This document shows positions 25,315-34,552 of a stretch of DNA of 64,000 bases, in pieces. The number at the start of each line of letters is the position of its first letter. Position 1 is the stretch's first letter. The position numbers and the translations under genes are program-made. The stretch is from positions 34,154-98,153 of the forward strand of contig NZ_NEUF01000054.1 of NCBI RefSeq assembly GCF_002910915.1. The letters run 5' to 3'. Origin of the DNA: Streptomyces sp. SM10. GTDB lineage: Bacteria > Actinomycetota > Actinomycetes > Streptomycetales > Streptomycetaceae. The notes under the pieces are model-generated. The model worked only from the letters and a program-made list of their open reading frames with translations, searched no databases and was not told the DNA's origin.

Positions 25315-27084
25315 ATGCAGGACCCTTCGGACTCGTTGGAGAGCGCCGAGCCGGAGGAGAGCGGCCGGAGCCGTACCGCCGGCCCACCTGGTGAGGACGC
25401 TCAGACACCCGACAGGGACACCGACTCGGCCCCGGCCTCGACGGTCCTGGCGGAGGTGCTCCCCGGAGTCGCCGTCCTGTGCGGTGAGGTCCCGCCGGAG
25501 CTCAAGCCGGATCTGATCGACTTCGGGATCGTGCCGGCCGCCGACCGCAAGCAGATCTCCGCAGTCCTCGCCTCGATCGGGAACCTCGCGACCGTCGCCG
25601 GCAACCTCGGAAACGCGTTCGCCGGTGTCCAGGGGCTCTACAGGCTCGGCGCCACGACACAGGCCCTGCTGAAGGGCGGCGCGACGCTCGCCGTCAAGGA
25701 CGGCGCGAACCTCGGAACGGTGATGCTTCCTGGCCGCATCCTGCGCCAGGCTCGTCTCTACCCCGTGAAGGCGGTGAGCAAGGCACAGGGCGCGGCCTCG
25801 ATCGGGCCGGGGCTGGCCATGATCGCTCTTCAGATGATGCTGAGCGAGGTTTCCGGCCTCGTCAGGACCAACCTCGCGGTGACGAGCCAGGTCCTCACCG
25901 CCATCCGTAAGGAACAGTGGGCCGAACTGACCGGACTCGTCACCGCCATCGATCGCGCGGTTGACCAGGCGCGAGAGATCGAGTCGGTCCCGGCGTCCCT
26001 GTGGGAGGACGTCACAGGCAGCGGAGCGCTGCTGCAGAAGCAGCTTGAGCTCTACCGAGGGCACGTCGGCGACCACGTCAGGCAGATCGACCGGTCCACC
26101 GCACGCAGCCACCACGAGTACCTGCAGACGAACGCCGAGGCGATCGCCTTCGACGCCTACGCCCTCCTGTCCGCCCTCAAGGCATGGACCGGATATCAAG
26201 CGCTGCGCGCCGCGAGGTCGAGGGCCGCCGGGCGCAAGGACGCGGCCGAGGCTCAGTACGCCGAGGTCATCGCGCGCGACACCCGCGCGGAGTTCGACTC
26301 GTCCCTCGCCGAATCGACGAGCCTCATCGACTCCCTCACACGGGACCTACGCATCCTGGCCGAGCTCCCCGGCCGCGACACACTGCCACTGCCCGGGAAG
26401 CGGAAGGACTCGAAGGCAGCCCGCCTGACCGTTGCCCGCCTCCTGGATGCGATCGTGCCTCTCGCCGATGCACTCCGTGCTCCGACTCCTGCGCTCCAGG
26501 CTCCGGACGTCGTCTGCGCACCCGGCTCACCGGAACTCGGGCCGTACCTGCGCATCCTGCGATGGCTCCTCGAGGACGGTGAGACCCTACGTGTCCTAGG
26601 CTTCGCCGATCAGCTCGACGCACTCGGGCCCGTCTCTGCGATCTTCAGCGGGGCCAAGGGGAAGTTCACGGCAGCAAGGGACAAGACCGCGGCAAGCACA
26701 CTGGTCGCCATCACGGATCGCCGCGTCATCACGGCCAAGGCAGGCGCGTTCCTCGAACAAGCCGAGATCCGCGCGGACATCCCGATCGACCAGGTGCGAT
26801 ACGTGCGCGCAGCGGACACCCAGGACAAGGCCACGCGTCTGACGGTCGACCTCATCACGCGAGACGAGAACATCCGTTGGCTCTTCCACGCCGACGCGGA
26901 CAGCACCCAAGTGGACGCGCTCGCCGCCGTGCTTGCCGAGTCGATGACGATCCCGGACGCAGAGCGCGACGCACTGCAGCGGCTTCGCCACCCGGCCATC
27001 GAGGCGGGCGGGAAGCACGAGACTTCCGACGTGAGCTCCACCGAACCGACCGGATCCGAACCCGCGACCTCCGACGCAGGGTAG
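25315..27084 (+). CDS. Uncharacterised helical protein with PH-like C-terminus
   Basis: 589 aa; the ATG at 25315 has a clear GGAGGAGATCAC before it. I do not recognise a named family. A disordered acidic N-terminus (1-40) leads to a Gly/Ala-rich segment (LASIGNLATVAGNLGNAFAG), a hydrophobic stretch (GPGLAMIALQMMLSEV, possibly membrane-inserting), and a long helical region with repeated heptad-like patterns (about 180-400). The C-terminal 120 residues (TLVAITDRRVITAK, IPIDQVRYVR, RWLFHA) look like a bacterial PH/YokE-type domain. That suggests a soluble or membrane-attaching protein, perhaps pore-forming or scaffold-like; this is inference. It lies between defence-type genes, 126 bp after the winged-helix gene. 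Confidence 0.6.
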   Translation: MQDPSDSLESAEPEESGRSRTAGPPGEDAQTPDRDTDSAPASTVLAEVLPGVAVLCGEVPPELKPDLIDFGIVPAADRKQISAVLASIGNLATVAGNLGNAFAGVQGLYRLGATTQALLKGGATLAVKDGANLGTVMLPGRILRQARLYPVKAVSKAQGAASIGPGLAMIALQMMLSEVSGLVRTNLAVTSQVLTAIRKEQWAELTGLVTAIDRAVDQAREIESVPASLWEDVTGSGALLQKQLELYRGHVGDHVRQIDRSTARSHHEYLQTNAEAIAFDAYALLSALKAWTGYQALRAARSRAAGRKDAAEAQYAEVIARDTRAEFDSSLAESTSLIDSLTRDLRILAELPGRDTLPLPGKRKDSKAARLTVARLLDAIVPLADALRAPTPALQAPDVVCAPGSPELGPYLRILRWLLEDGETLRVLGFADQLDALGPVSAIFSGAKGKFTAARDKTAASTLVAITDRRVITAKAGAFLEQAEIRADIPIDQVRYVRAADTQDKATRLTVDLITRDENIRWLFHADADSTQVDALAAVLAESMTIPDAERDALQRLRHPAIEAGGKHETSDVSSTEPTGSEPATSDAG

Positions 27085-27217
27085 CCCCGGGGCCGGTCGG
27101 CCCTGGGAAATCCCGGTGCCCATTCCGCGTACAAGCCCCGCCCCCGCCACGTACATCCAGGACGTGACAGCACGTCACCTCTGGTCACACTCAGGCATGA
27201 CGCATCAACGTTGAGGA

Positions 27218-27688
27218 ATGAGCAGCAAGCAGACACCCCTCCCCGTGCGCGCCGCCTCCACCCCTCACACGCGCTTCCCCTGGCATCACTTCACGATGCG
27301 TTTCAGTTCCACCCCGCGCGGCGCCCGCCTCGCCCGTCGGCTGGCCGGCGAGCGCATCGACGCCTGGGGCATCGCGTACGGGAGCGATACGCACGACGCA
27401 GTGACTCTGACCGTCGCCGAGTTGAGCGCCAACGCCGTACGGCACGGTCACGTGTCCGGCCGGGACTTCCGCCTCCGCCTCTCGGCCGAGGACACAGCCA
27501 TCCGCATCGAGGTCACCGACACCCGGGGCGAACGCCTTCCCACGCTGCCCGAAAGGCCGCCGCTCGTCCAGGACGGCGGCCGCGGGCTGCTCCTGGTCGC
27601 CGCGCTGGCCGATCGCTGGGGGTGGTACCCCAGTCCGGATGGCCCGGGTAAGACGGTGTGGGCTGTTCTGGGAGTCCAGATCTCCTGA
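27218..27688 (+). CDS. RsbW-like anti-sigma ATPase
   Basis: 156 aa. A GHKL (HATPase_c_2) domain with N-box TVAELSANAVRHG, G1-type IEVTDTRGE and GGRGLLLVAALADRWG. This family of small serine-kinase-like proteins is very numerous in Streptomyces and acts on anti-anti-sigma factors or, without a known partner, in unclear regulation. Such genes often sit divergently next to an XRE/DUF397 pair; here that pair is 3.5 kb upstream, with two uncharacterised genes between. The ATG directly follows GAGGA, which leaves little spacing; the conserved domain starts at MRFSSTPRGARLAR. Confidence 0.85.
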   Translation: MSSKQTPLPVRAASTPHTRFPWHHFTMRFSSTPRGARLARRLAGERIDAWGIAYGSDTHDAVTLTVAELSANAVRHGHVSGRDFRLRLSAEDTAIRIEVTDTRGERLPTLPERPPLVQDGGRGLLLVAALADRWGWYPSPDGPGKTVWAVLGVQIS

Positions 27689-27951
27689 GCGATCGCGGCC
27701 TGGATGTGCTTCTACTGTCACGAGCCGCTCATGCGCGTGGACCGCGGCAACGGGTCGAGACTTTCGTCGGCGGTCTTCGTCCAGACAAACCGTGCCGCAG
27801 TGGGCGTGAGGCACCGCGAAGCGGGGGTGGCGCAGCAGCCCCGCTGCTGATCGGGGTCTTCAGGGAGTAGGTGCCTGCCGGAGGACACGCGCAACCCGCC
27901 GCTGTTCCCTCAAGACCTGGGTGATCTTGAGCGGCCGGCAGGATCGTGCCA

Positions 27952-30108
27952 CTACTCGGCATCCTTCTCTTCCTCCATACCGTCAAGCAGCCGCCGGGCG
28001 AGAATGGCGAGCGTCGTTCCGTCCTGGGTGGCCCAGCGGGCGGTGCCCTGGTTCGCGACGGGGTGGCCTTCCCAGTCAGCCAGCTCCCACATCCGTGCGA
28101 TGAGACCGCTGGGTGAGTATGCGAGGCCATCGGCAGCCCAGACGATGGGACGTGTACGGCTGGCATTGGTCCACTTGGCGAGTCCTCGGCGCGGATTCGC
28201 TGCGAGCCACTCGGCCAAGGCTTCCTTCTCGGGCTGCAGGTACAGGGCCAGGTGCAGGGCCGCCCCTTCCTCCAGGGAACCGCGGTCGATAATGACGTGT
28301 ACTGCGTTGGGCCTGCGACGCTTGCGCGGCTTGCTCGCCTGCCGCCGGTACTTCGCGGCGGCGTCTTCGGTGCCACCGCCTTCGAGGGCTGTCAGAACAG
28401 CGCTCACGAGGTCCGCGGCCTGCCGAGGGTCGGCACATACGCGCAGGAGACTCGTTCGGGTTCCTACTTCATCGTCCAGGGCCTGCACAAGTACGGGGAC
28501 GATGCGCTTGACCAGCCCGGGCACCTGATCCTGGGCCATCGCGGCCCACTCGAGCGATTGATCCGGCTCACCCATGCCGGCGTCTTGGGCGAGCAGTTGC
28601 CGGAACACCAGGTGGGTGATGAAGAACGTGCCGTCGTCGATGACGGCAGCCCCACGCCCCTCGTACTGTTCGCGTTCTGCACGCAGGGCTGTACGTACCC
28701 CGCGGAGAACGCCCACGGCGTTCCAGGTTTCGTACACGCTGGGCACGGATCGGAAGAGGGGGTCGTAGATTCCGCTGCTGCCCCGTTCCCACAGCACGTC
28801 GGTGGAACCGGAGGCGACAAGCCTGGCCGCGAACCGGCTGCCACTGTGTGCGCAGGCAAGTGCGCAGGCCGCTTCCACGACGGAGCAGCCCTCGTCGTCC
28901 TGCGGTTCGAGTTCGCTGCGCCGCACGCTGTACACAAGGCCGAGCTCGGCACGGAACTCTTCGATGAGCACTGCCTGGGCCGGGTCAAGAGCGATACGGT
29001 CGCGATCAGTGATGTGGTTCTGCCGGTTGGTGGCCAGGGTGGTGCGGTTCGCGAATTCGGTGTTCCCGCCGGTAACGATGAAACGAACGGTGACCTGGGC
29101 CAGTTCGGCGTCCTCGGTCTGCTGGGCGGCCTCGATGACGGAACGCACGGTCTGCGCGCCGTTCACCACGCTGGCACCGTGGGCGCTGAGGCGGACGGGG
29201 TGGCGCTCGGGGACCTTCTGCGACCCGAATACCGGTTCAACGGAGTCGCACAGAACCGTGACTCCGTTGTTGAAGTACCAGAACAGGGACGGCTCGGCGT
29301 TGAGAGTATCCACCAGTTCCCTGTTGATCGGTGTCAGCCCGAGCGGGTTGCGGATGTTGCGGGCAAACAGCTCGTCACCGTGCTCAGCCCAGCTCGCGAT
29401 CTCTTCGCCCTGCACGACGCCCTCGTAGGAAGCGTAGGGCGACGTCACGCTGAACCAGGGGCTGAGTGTCGCTTCGAGTGTGACGGGTTCTCTTCTCTGA
29501 TCCTTCCGGATCAACGCGTGAATGTGTGGAGCGTGGAGGAAGTGGTGATCGACGTAGTCGCCGTGGGAGTTGAACTCCGTCTCACCGTTCTTGATGACTC
29601 GTTGCACGCCTGGGGAAGGCGGCTTGATCCCCATGAGGGCGATCACTTGGGTGATGCGAGTGCTCTTCTCGCCGATCAGGTCGTGTGCCCGCTTGGCAAG
29701 GATCTGACCGCGAGGGTTGAACTGTGCTGCCTCTCCGGAATCGATGAGGGTAAGTCCCGCGAACAGCTTGTGTACCGCGGTCTCATCCGCCTTCGCCGTC
29801 CCCTCCGGGCTCCACTTGGCCTGCACGAGGTAGATGTGTGAGCGCGCCTCGTCGATGGCGATCGCGTCGACCCCCTGGTCCTGGCCGCCGTCGATCACAC
29901 AGTCCGCGGCCTGTTCCGGGGTCCATCCCGTCATGAGACGCACGGCGTGCGCGGCAAGAGCGCGGGAGCGGAAGGCGGGCTTGGTCTGCTCTGGCGACCG
30001 ATTGCCGAAGTCACTCATATCGATGAGCCCGGTGTACGTCTCGTCGAAGGCACGCTCGGTCTGGCGGACCTGGGTGGGTATGTCAGGGCTCTGGGAGTGA
30101 GTGCTCAC
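27952..30108 (-). CDS. AIPR-family phage-defence protein
   Basis: 718 aa from the GTG at 30108 (AGGA 5 bases upstream; an in-frame TTG at 30123 would add 5 residues). The AIPR core is clear: FARNIRNPLGLTPIN (248-262) and FWYFNNGVTVLCD (276-288). AIPR proteins were named for abortive-infection phage resistance. Ahead of it, GQDQGVDAIAIDEARSHIYL and VQAKW give the D...QxK pattern of a PD-(D/E)XK nuclease (D81, Q96, K98), so the protein may cut DNA. The C-terminal 150 residues are basic (SKPRKRRRP) and then globular. It stands alone on the minus strand, convergent with the ATPase gene, within the defence island. Confidence 0.8.
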   Translation of the reverse strand: MSTHSQSPDIPTQVRQTERAFDETYTGLIDMSDFGNRSPEQTKPAFRSRALAAHAVRLMTGWTPEQAADCVIDGGQDQGVDAIAIDEARSHIYLVQAKWSPEGTAKADETAVHKLFAGLTLIDSGEAAQFNPRGQILAKRAHDLIGEKSTRITQVIALMGIKPPSPGVQRVIKNGETEFNSHGDYVDHHFLHAPHIHALIRKDQRREPVTLEATLSPWFSVTSPYASYEGVVQGEEIASWAEHGDELFARNIRNPLGLTPINRELVDTLNAEPSLFWYFNNGVTVLCDSVEPVFGSQKVPERHPVRLSAHGASVVNGAQTVRSVIEAAQQTEDAELAQVTVRFIVTGGNTEFANRTTLATNRQNHITDRDRIALDPAQAVLIEEFRAELGLVYSVRRSELEPQDDEGCSVVEAACALACAHSGSRFAARLVASGSTDVLWERGSSGIYDPLFRSVPSVYETWNAVGVLRGVRTALRAEREQYEGRGAAVIDDGTFFITHLVFRQLLAQDAGMGEPDQSLEWAAMAQDQVPGLVKRIVPVLVQALDDEVGTRTSLLRVCADPRQAADLVSAVLTALEGGGTEDAAAKYRRQASKPRKRRRPNAVHVIIDRGSLEEGAALHLALYLQPEKEALAEWLAANPRRGLAKWTNASRTRPIVWAADGLAYSPSGLIARMWELADWEGHPVANQGTARWATQDGTTLAILARRLLDGMEEEKDAE

Positions 30109-30530
30109 GACGTTCCTGTTCAACTGGCTACGAGTGGCGCAGAGTTCAGCGGCACTGAATCACCGGCGGAGAGATTCCCGGAGCGCCTGGAAACCCTCCT
30201 TTGCGATCCTCGAGAGGGGGCACAATCGCTTGCGTGATGCCGCATGGATCGCCAAATCCCTTCTCTGCAGGGTGATCGCCCGCCGAGCCTATCCGGCGAC
30301 CGGTCGTCTGCGCCGGTATTTGGCGCGGCTCCAGAACTTAGGTCAGTAGGAGCGCCGGCGATGCCCGGTGCCGACGAAGAGGGGAGGCCCGGGGCCGACC
30401 GCACATCTCCGACCTGGCTGGAATCGTTCGACAACTCACTCTGCGTTCTGCAGCCGGTGGACCACGGGCGGCCCGCCGGAGAGACTTACCCGACAGAGGC
30501 CAGGCGGGTGGCAGTCGCGCACCGGCCAAG
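30109..30530. other. Intergenic region between divergent genes
   Basis: About 420 bp between the AIPR gene and the kinase gene, which diverge. It must hold both promoters. A plus-strand frame around 30361-30540 reads without stops but matches nothing known, so I do not call it. No repeat or clear promoter box was found. Confidence 0.4.
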
Positions 30531-32141
30531 ATGCGCACACACGGGGGCAAGGTGCCAGACCAACCGATCGCCGGGCGGTACGAGCTCCTGGAGGAGCTCA
30601 ACAGCGGCGGTATGGGCGACGTGTGGCGTGGTTACGACGCCGTGTTGGACCGGCCCGTCGCCGTCAAAGTGGTCCGGCGGCAGGCCGTCGCCGGTTCCCC
30701 GCAGCTTGCGGAGGAGTTCGCCAAGCGGTTCAAGCGCGAGGCCCGCATCACCGCACGCATCCAGCATCCCGGCGTTCCTCAGGTGTTCGACGCGGTGCTC
30801 GATGACGCCTACGAGCGGCTCTTCCTCGTCATGGAGCTGGTCGACGGCGTCCCGCTGTCCGCGTACATCCACCCCGAGCGCCCGCTTCCCGTCAGCTGGG
30901 CCGTGGCCGTCGCGGCGCAGGTCGCCACCGTGCTGTCGTACGCCCACGAGGTGCCCGTGATCCACCGGGACCTCAAGCCGGGGAACATCCTGGTCGCGCG
31001 GGACGGGACGGTGAAGGTCCTGGACTTCGGGATCGCGGCGATCCTGCGCACGGACGTGACCAAGCTGACCGCGACCGGCAGCCCGATCGGCACGTACCAG
31101 TACATGGCACCGGAGCAGGTCCGCGGGGGGCGGACCAGCCCGCAGACCGACCTGTACGCGCTCGGCTGCGTGATGCACGAACTGCTCAGTGGTAGGCACC
31201 TGTTCACCGCCGACAGCGAGTACCTGGTGATGTATCAGCACGTGAACGCCGCGCCGACCCCTTTGCGCATGCTGCGACCGGACGTGCCGACGGCTCTGGA
31301 GGAACTCGTCCTGCATCTGCTGCTCAAGGCTCCTGAGGCACGGCCCGCCGACGTGCAGGAGGTGTACGAGCGGCTGAGGCCCTTCCTTCCGGCACCCGGC
31401 GAGGAACCCGCACCCGGTGAAGGAGGGCCACGGGGAGCACCCGACCCCACGGGGGTCTTCCGTCAGCCGTACGCGCCGCGCGCCCGCCCGGGGGCACGGA
31501 AGCCCGCAGCCACGGCGGTCGATCCGGCCGCTGCGATCCCAGCTCCCGCTGCCCTGCCGGAACGGCTGCGGGAGGAGATCGCGGAGGCGTACGCCCACTC
31601 CGACGCGCTGCTGGAGGAGGAGCGGTTCACCCAGGCCGCCGAGGTGCTCAGCGAGATCATCGAGCCCGCTGCCCGCGCCCTCGGCGCGGAGAACAGGAAG
31701 GTCCTGGAACTGCGGACGCAGCGCGCCGCGATCCAGCTGCTCGGCGGGGACTACCGGGCGGCGCTTCCCGAGTTCGACGTCCTCGCCGACGCGTACGCAC
31801 GTACAGGCGGCCCCAGCAGCGCACAGGCCCGCGCCTGCCGTGCCCAGGCCGCCCGGTGCCGCGCCGAGCTGGGCCAGGCCACGGACGCCTTGGCGGCGCT
31901 GCGAGGCGTTCTCGACATCGTCCGTACGGTGGACAGCGATGTCAGTGAGGAGGCGGTCGAGCTGCGGAGAGACATCGGCATGCTCCTCCTGGCCCAAGGA
32001 CTGGCGGCCGACGCGCACGTCGTCCTGGCACCGCTCCACGACGACCTCCGCGTCGTCTACGGCCCCGCGGACGAGCTGTCCGAAGAGGTCGCCGAGGCGC
32101 TGGTCCTCATCGAGCTCGATCTTGACGGCCCGGCCGTCTGA
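30531..32141 (+). CDS. Soluble Ser/Thr protein kinase with TPR-like tail
   Basis: 536 aa from the ATG at 30531; a GTG at 30552 with GGGGG upstream is an alternative. The Hanks-type kinase is complete: glycine loop NSGGMGDVW (24-32), K46, HRDLKPGN (145-152), DFG (165-167) and APE (193-195). A Pro/Ala-rich linker (about 300-345) leads to an all-helical C-terminus (about 350-536) with repeated A-x3-L patterns like TPR units (EERFTQAAEVLSEIIEPA). There is no membrane segment or PASTA repeat, unlike PknB-type kinases, so it is cytosolic. A UvrD-like helicase gene follows 55 bp downstream on the same strand; the pair probably forms one unit in the defence island. Confidence 0.88.
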   Translation: MRTHGGKVPDQPIAGRYELLEELNSGGMGDVWRGYDAVLDRPVAVKVVRRQAVAGSPQLAEEFAKRFKREARITARIQHPGVPQVFDAVLDDAYERLFLVMELVDGVPLSAYIHPERPLPVSWAVAVAAQVATVLSYAHEVPVIHRDLKPGNILVARDGTVKVLDFGIAAILRTDVTKLTATGSPIGTYQYMAPEQVRGGRTSPQTDLYALGCVMHELLSGRHLFTADSEYLVMYQHVNAAPTPLRMLRPDVPTALEELVLHLLLKAPEARPADVQEVYERLRPFLPAPGEEPAPGEGGPRGAPDPTGVFRQPYAPRARPGARKPAATAVDPAAAIPAPAALPERLREEIAEAYAHSDALLEEERFTQAAEVLSEIIEPAARALGAENRKVLELRTQRAAIQLLGGDYRAALPEFDVLADAYARTGGPSSAQARACRAQAARCRAELGQATDALAALRGVLDIVRTVDSDVSEEAVELRRDIGMLLLAQGLAADAHVVLAPLHDDLRVVYGPADELSEEVAEALVLIELDLDGPAV

Positions 32142-32196
32142 GTCGTCACCACCCCGGCATCCCTGTCACACCCGCTGCTGCACGGAGAGTCCACCC

Positions 32197-34332
32197 ATGC
32201 CTCACCTCGCGTTCGACATCGATTTCTGTGCCCAGCTCAGCAAGCTCCAGGGCGGCGTCAAGAAGGGAGTGTTCGACGCATGGGAGAAGTTCGAACGCCT
32301 CACGCTGGAGCAGCTGTTCAAGGACCCAGGGCTGAAGCTGGAGAGCCTGAAGCAGGCACGTGATCCCCATATCCGGACCATTCGCATCGATCAGGGAACG
32401 CGCGGTGTCGTCCTCGCGCCGGACAGCGGCGACACGTACGTGCTGCTGCGCGTGATGCCACATGACAAGGCGATCGCCTGGGCCGTCAAGCAGAAGGCCA
32501 GCATCAACACCGTCACCCGGGCCGTCGAGATCCGGGACATCGCCATGCTCGACGAACTGACCCCGGCGTACGAGCGAATCGCTCCGGCTCCCGACCAGCG
32601 GCTCTTCGCGCAGGTGTCCGACGGTGACCTGGCCGCGCTCGGGATCGACGAGACCACACTCCGGCAGGCCCGCGCGCTCACCGACGCCGAACAGCTGGAG
32701 GTCTTCGCACCGTACTTCCCGCAGGATCAACGTGAGGTCCTGGAATACCTCGCGGCCGGGTTCAGCGTGGAGGACGTGTGGCGGGACGTGGTGTCCGTGG
32801 CCATGGCCACCGTGTCCGCCGGTGACCCACCCGTGGACACGCATGACTTCGCGACGGCGATTCAGCGCACCCGTGCCCGGATCGCTCTGGTCACCGCATC
32901 CGAGGAGCTGCGCGACATCCTCGACAAGCCCTTCGCGGCGTGGCGGGTCTTCCTGCATCCGTCACAGCACAAGGTCGCCTACCGGCCTTCGTACTCGGGT
33001 CCCGCACAGGTCACAGGTGGCCCCGGGACCGGGAAGACGGTCGTCGCTCTGCACCGCGTACGTCACCTTCTGGGACACCTGCGTGACGGCGACCGGGTGC
33101 TGCTGACGACGTACACGAATGCGCTGGTCGCAGCCCTGCGCGTGGGCCTCGCGGCCCTCGTCGAGGACGAGGTGCTGCGCGACCGTGTCGACATCATGAC
33201 CGTGGACGCGTTCGCCGGCCGTGTGGTGTCGACGTCACGGCGGCCGTTGCGAGGGGGCGAGGAGGAGGCACGGTGGGAGCAGGCGGCTCGCGCCACCGGC
33301 TTCACCGGCACCACCCAGTTCCTCGCCCAGGAGTACAAGCACGTGATCCTCGCCCGGAATCTACGGAACCTGGAGCAGTACGAGGCCTGCGAGCGCCGGG
33401 GGCGCGGCAGCGCTCTGCCCGCGTCCGCACGCGCTTCCGTGTGGCGGACGGTCGAGGAGTTCACCGACCGTCTCACCGCCGACGGGCTGCGCACCTACCT
33501 CGGCACGTGCGCGGAGGCCTCCGATCTGTTGGAGGGTTCCGGTCCGCGCTACCGGCACGTCGTCGTCGACGAGGCTCAGGACCTGCATCCGGCCCAGTGG
33601 CGGCTGTTGCGGGCCGCGGCTCCCGCACGGCCCGACGATCTGTTCATCGCGGGAGATCCCCACCAGCGCATCTACGACACGAAGGTCTCCCTGAAGTCGG
33701 TCGGTGTCCGGGTGACCGGCCGGTCCACGAAGATGCGTAAGAACTACCGTTCCACTCACGAGATCCTCAGCTGGTCCACGGCCCTTCTCGTCGGCCGGCC
33801 CTTCGAACAGTTGGCGGACGACGCCCGCAACGAGACCCTGCTCGGCTACCGTTCGGCTCTGCACGGCGACGGTCCCGAGACGTTCGGCGGGTCCTCGGAG
33901 GATGCCGAACTCAACGCGCTGACCGCCCGGGTACGCGGGTGGCTCGACGCCGGCATCGCGCCCGGCGAGATCGGGATCAGCGCCCGGTTCAACAAGACCT
34001 GCGACAGGGCCCTGGAACGGCTCAGGGCGGCCGGCATCCGTGCCGTGCGGCTCCGGGGCGACGCACCTGCCGATGCCGACAGCGTGCAGATCGGCACGAT
34101 GCATGCGTTCAAGGGCCTCGAGTTCCGGTGCGTCGCGGTCGTCGGCGTCAGCGACGGGGCGCTTCCGTATCCGAGGGCGGTCACCGCGGCCGAGGTCGAC
34201 CGGCTCCAGCACGACGCGGACCTCCTTGCCGAACGCTGCCTGCTGTTCGTCGCGTGCACCCGCGCGCGCGACGGGCTGTACGTGTCCTGGTGGGGAGACC
34301 CGAGCGAGTTCCTGGTGGAGGCCGGGGTCTGA
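32197..34332 (+). CDS. UvrD-like helicase with RelE-like N-terminus
   Basis: 711 aa; the ATG at 32197 follows GGAGAG with 8-base spacing. Residues 1-115 resemble a RelE/ParE-type fold (FDIDFCAQLSKLQGGVKKGV, DPHIRTIRIDQGTRG, YVLLRVMPHDKAIAWA). The superfamily I helicase follows: Walker A GGPGTGKT (274-281), motif Ia TYTNALVAAL, VVVDEAQD (455-462), AGDPHQRIYD, NYRSTHEI, IGTMHAFKGLEFRCVAVVG and the final VACTRARDGLYVSWWG. All ATPase motifs are intact. The RelE-like part might be an mRNA- or ribosome-acting toxin, or a protein-binding domain; I cannot see catalytic residues with certainty. It is co-transcribed with the kinase by position. Helicases of this kind act in DNA repair or phage defence. 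Confidence 0.85.
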   Translation: MPHLAFDIDFCAQLSKLQGGVKKGVFDAWEKFERLTLEQLFKDPGLKLESLKQARDPHIRTIRIDQGTRGVVLAPDSGDTYVLLRVMPHDKAIAWAVKQKASINTVTRAVEIRDIAMLDELTPAYERIAPAPDQRLFAQVSDGDLAALGIDETTLRQARALTDAEQLEVFAPYFPQDQREVLEYLAAGFSVEDVWRDVVSVAMATVSAGDPPVDTHDFATAIQRTRARIALVTASEELRDILDKPFAAWRVFLHPSQHKVAYRPSYSGPAQVTGGPGTGKTVVALHRVRHLLGHLRDGDRVLLTTYTNALVAALRVGLAALVEDEVLRDRVDIMTVDAFAGRVVSTSRRPLRGGEEEARWEQAARATGFTGTTQFLAQEYKHVILARNLRNLEQYEACERRGRGSALPASARASVWRTVEEFTDRLTADGLRTYLGTCAEASDLLEGSGPRYRHVVVDEAQDLHPAQWRLLRAAAPARPDDLFIAGDPHQRIYDTKVSLKSVGVRVTGRSTKMRKNYRSTHEILSWSTALLVGRPFEQLADDARNETLLGYRSALHGDGPETFGGSSEDAELNALTARVRGWLDAGIAPGEIGISARFNKTCDRALERLRAAGIRAVRLRGDAPADADSVQIGTMHAFKGLEFRCVAVVGVSDGALPYPRAVTAAEVDRLQHDADLLAERCLLFVACTRARDGLYVSWWGDPSEFLVEAGV

Positions 34333-34552
34333 AGCGCCCAGGCTTCCTCTCTCGGGCAGGACACCGCCTCGCGACCGAGTCGGGCGGTCGGCTGCCGTCG
34401 GCCGCCCTCACGGCGGGTCACAGGGCCGGAACCGCGCGTTCCACCATCTCCGCGCCGCCGATGGTTCACCGTGTGAAGGTTCGCTCGGGGATGGTCGGGT
34501 TCGTAGATCATGGGTTGCGAGTCGTCCTTACGCGCGGGTAACAACATGCTCC

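Noticed and set aside
9648..30108. A complete Dnd/phosphorothioate or BREX/Pgl system
   Set aside because: Only a DndB-like gene is present; no dndA, C, D, E or dpt genes. No brxC/pglY, pglZ or brxL homologue. The methylases belong to type I-like proteins.
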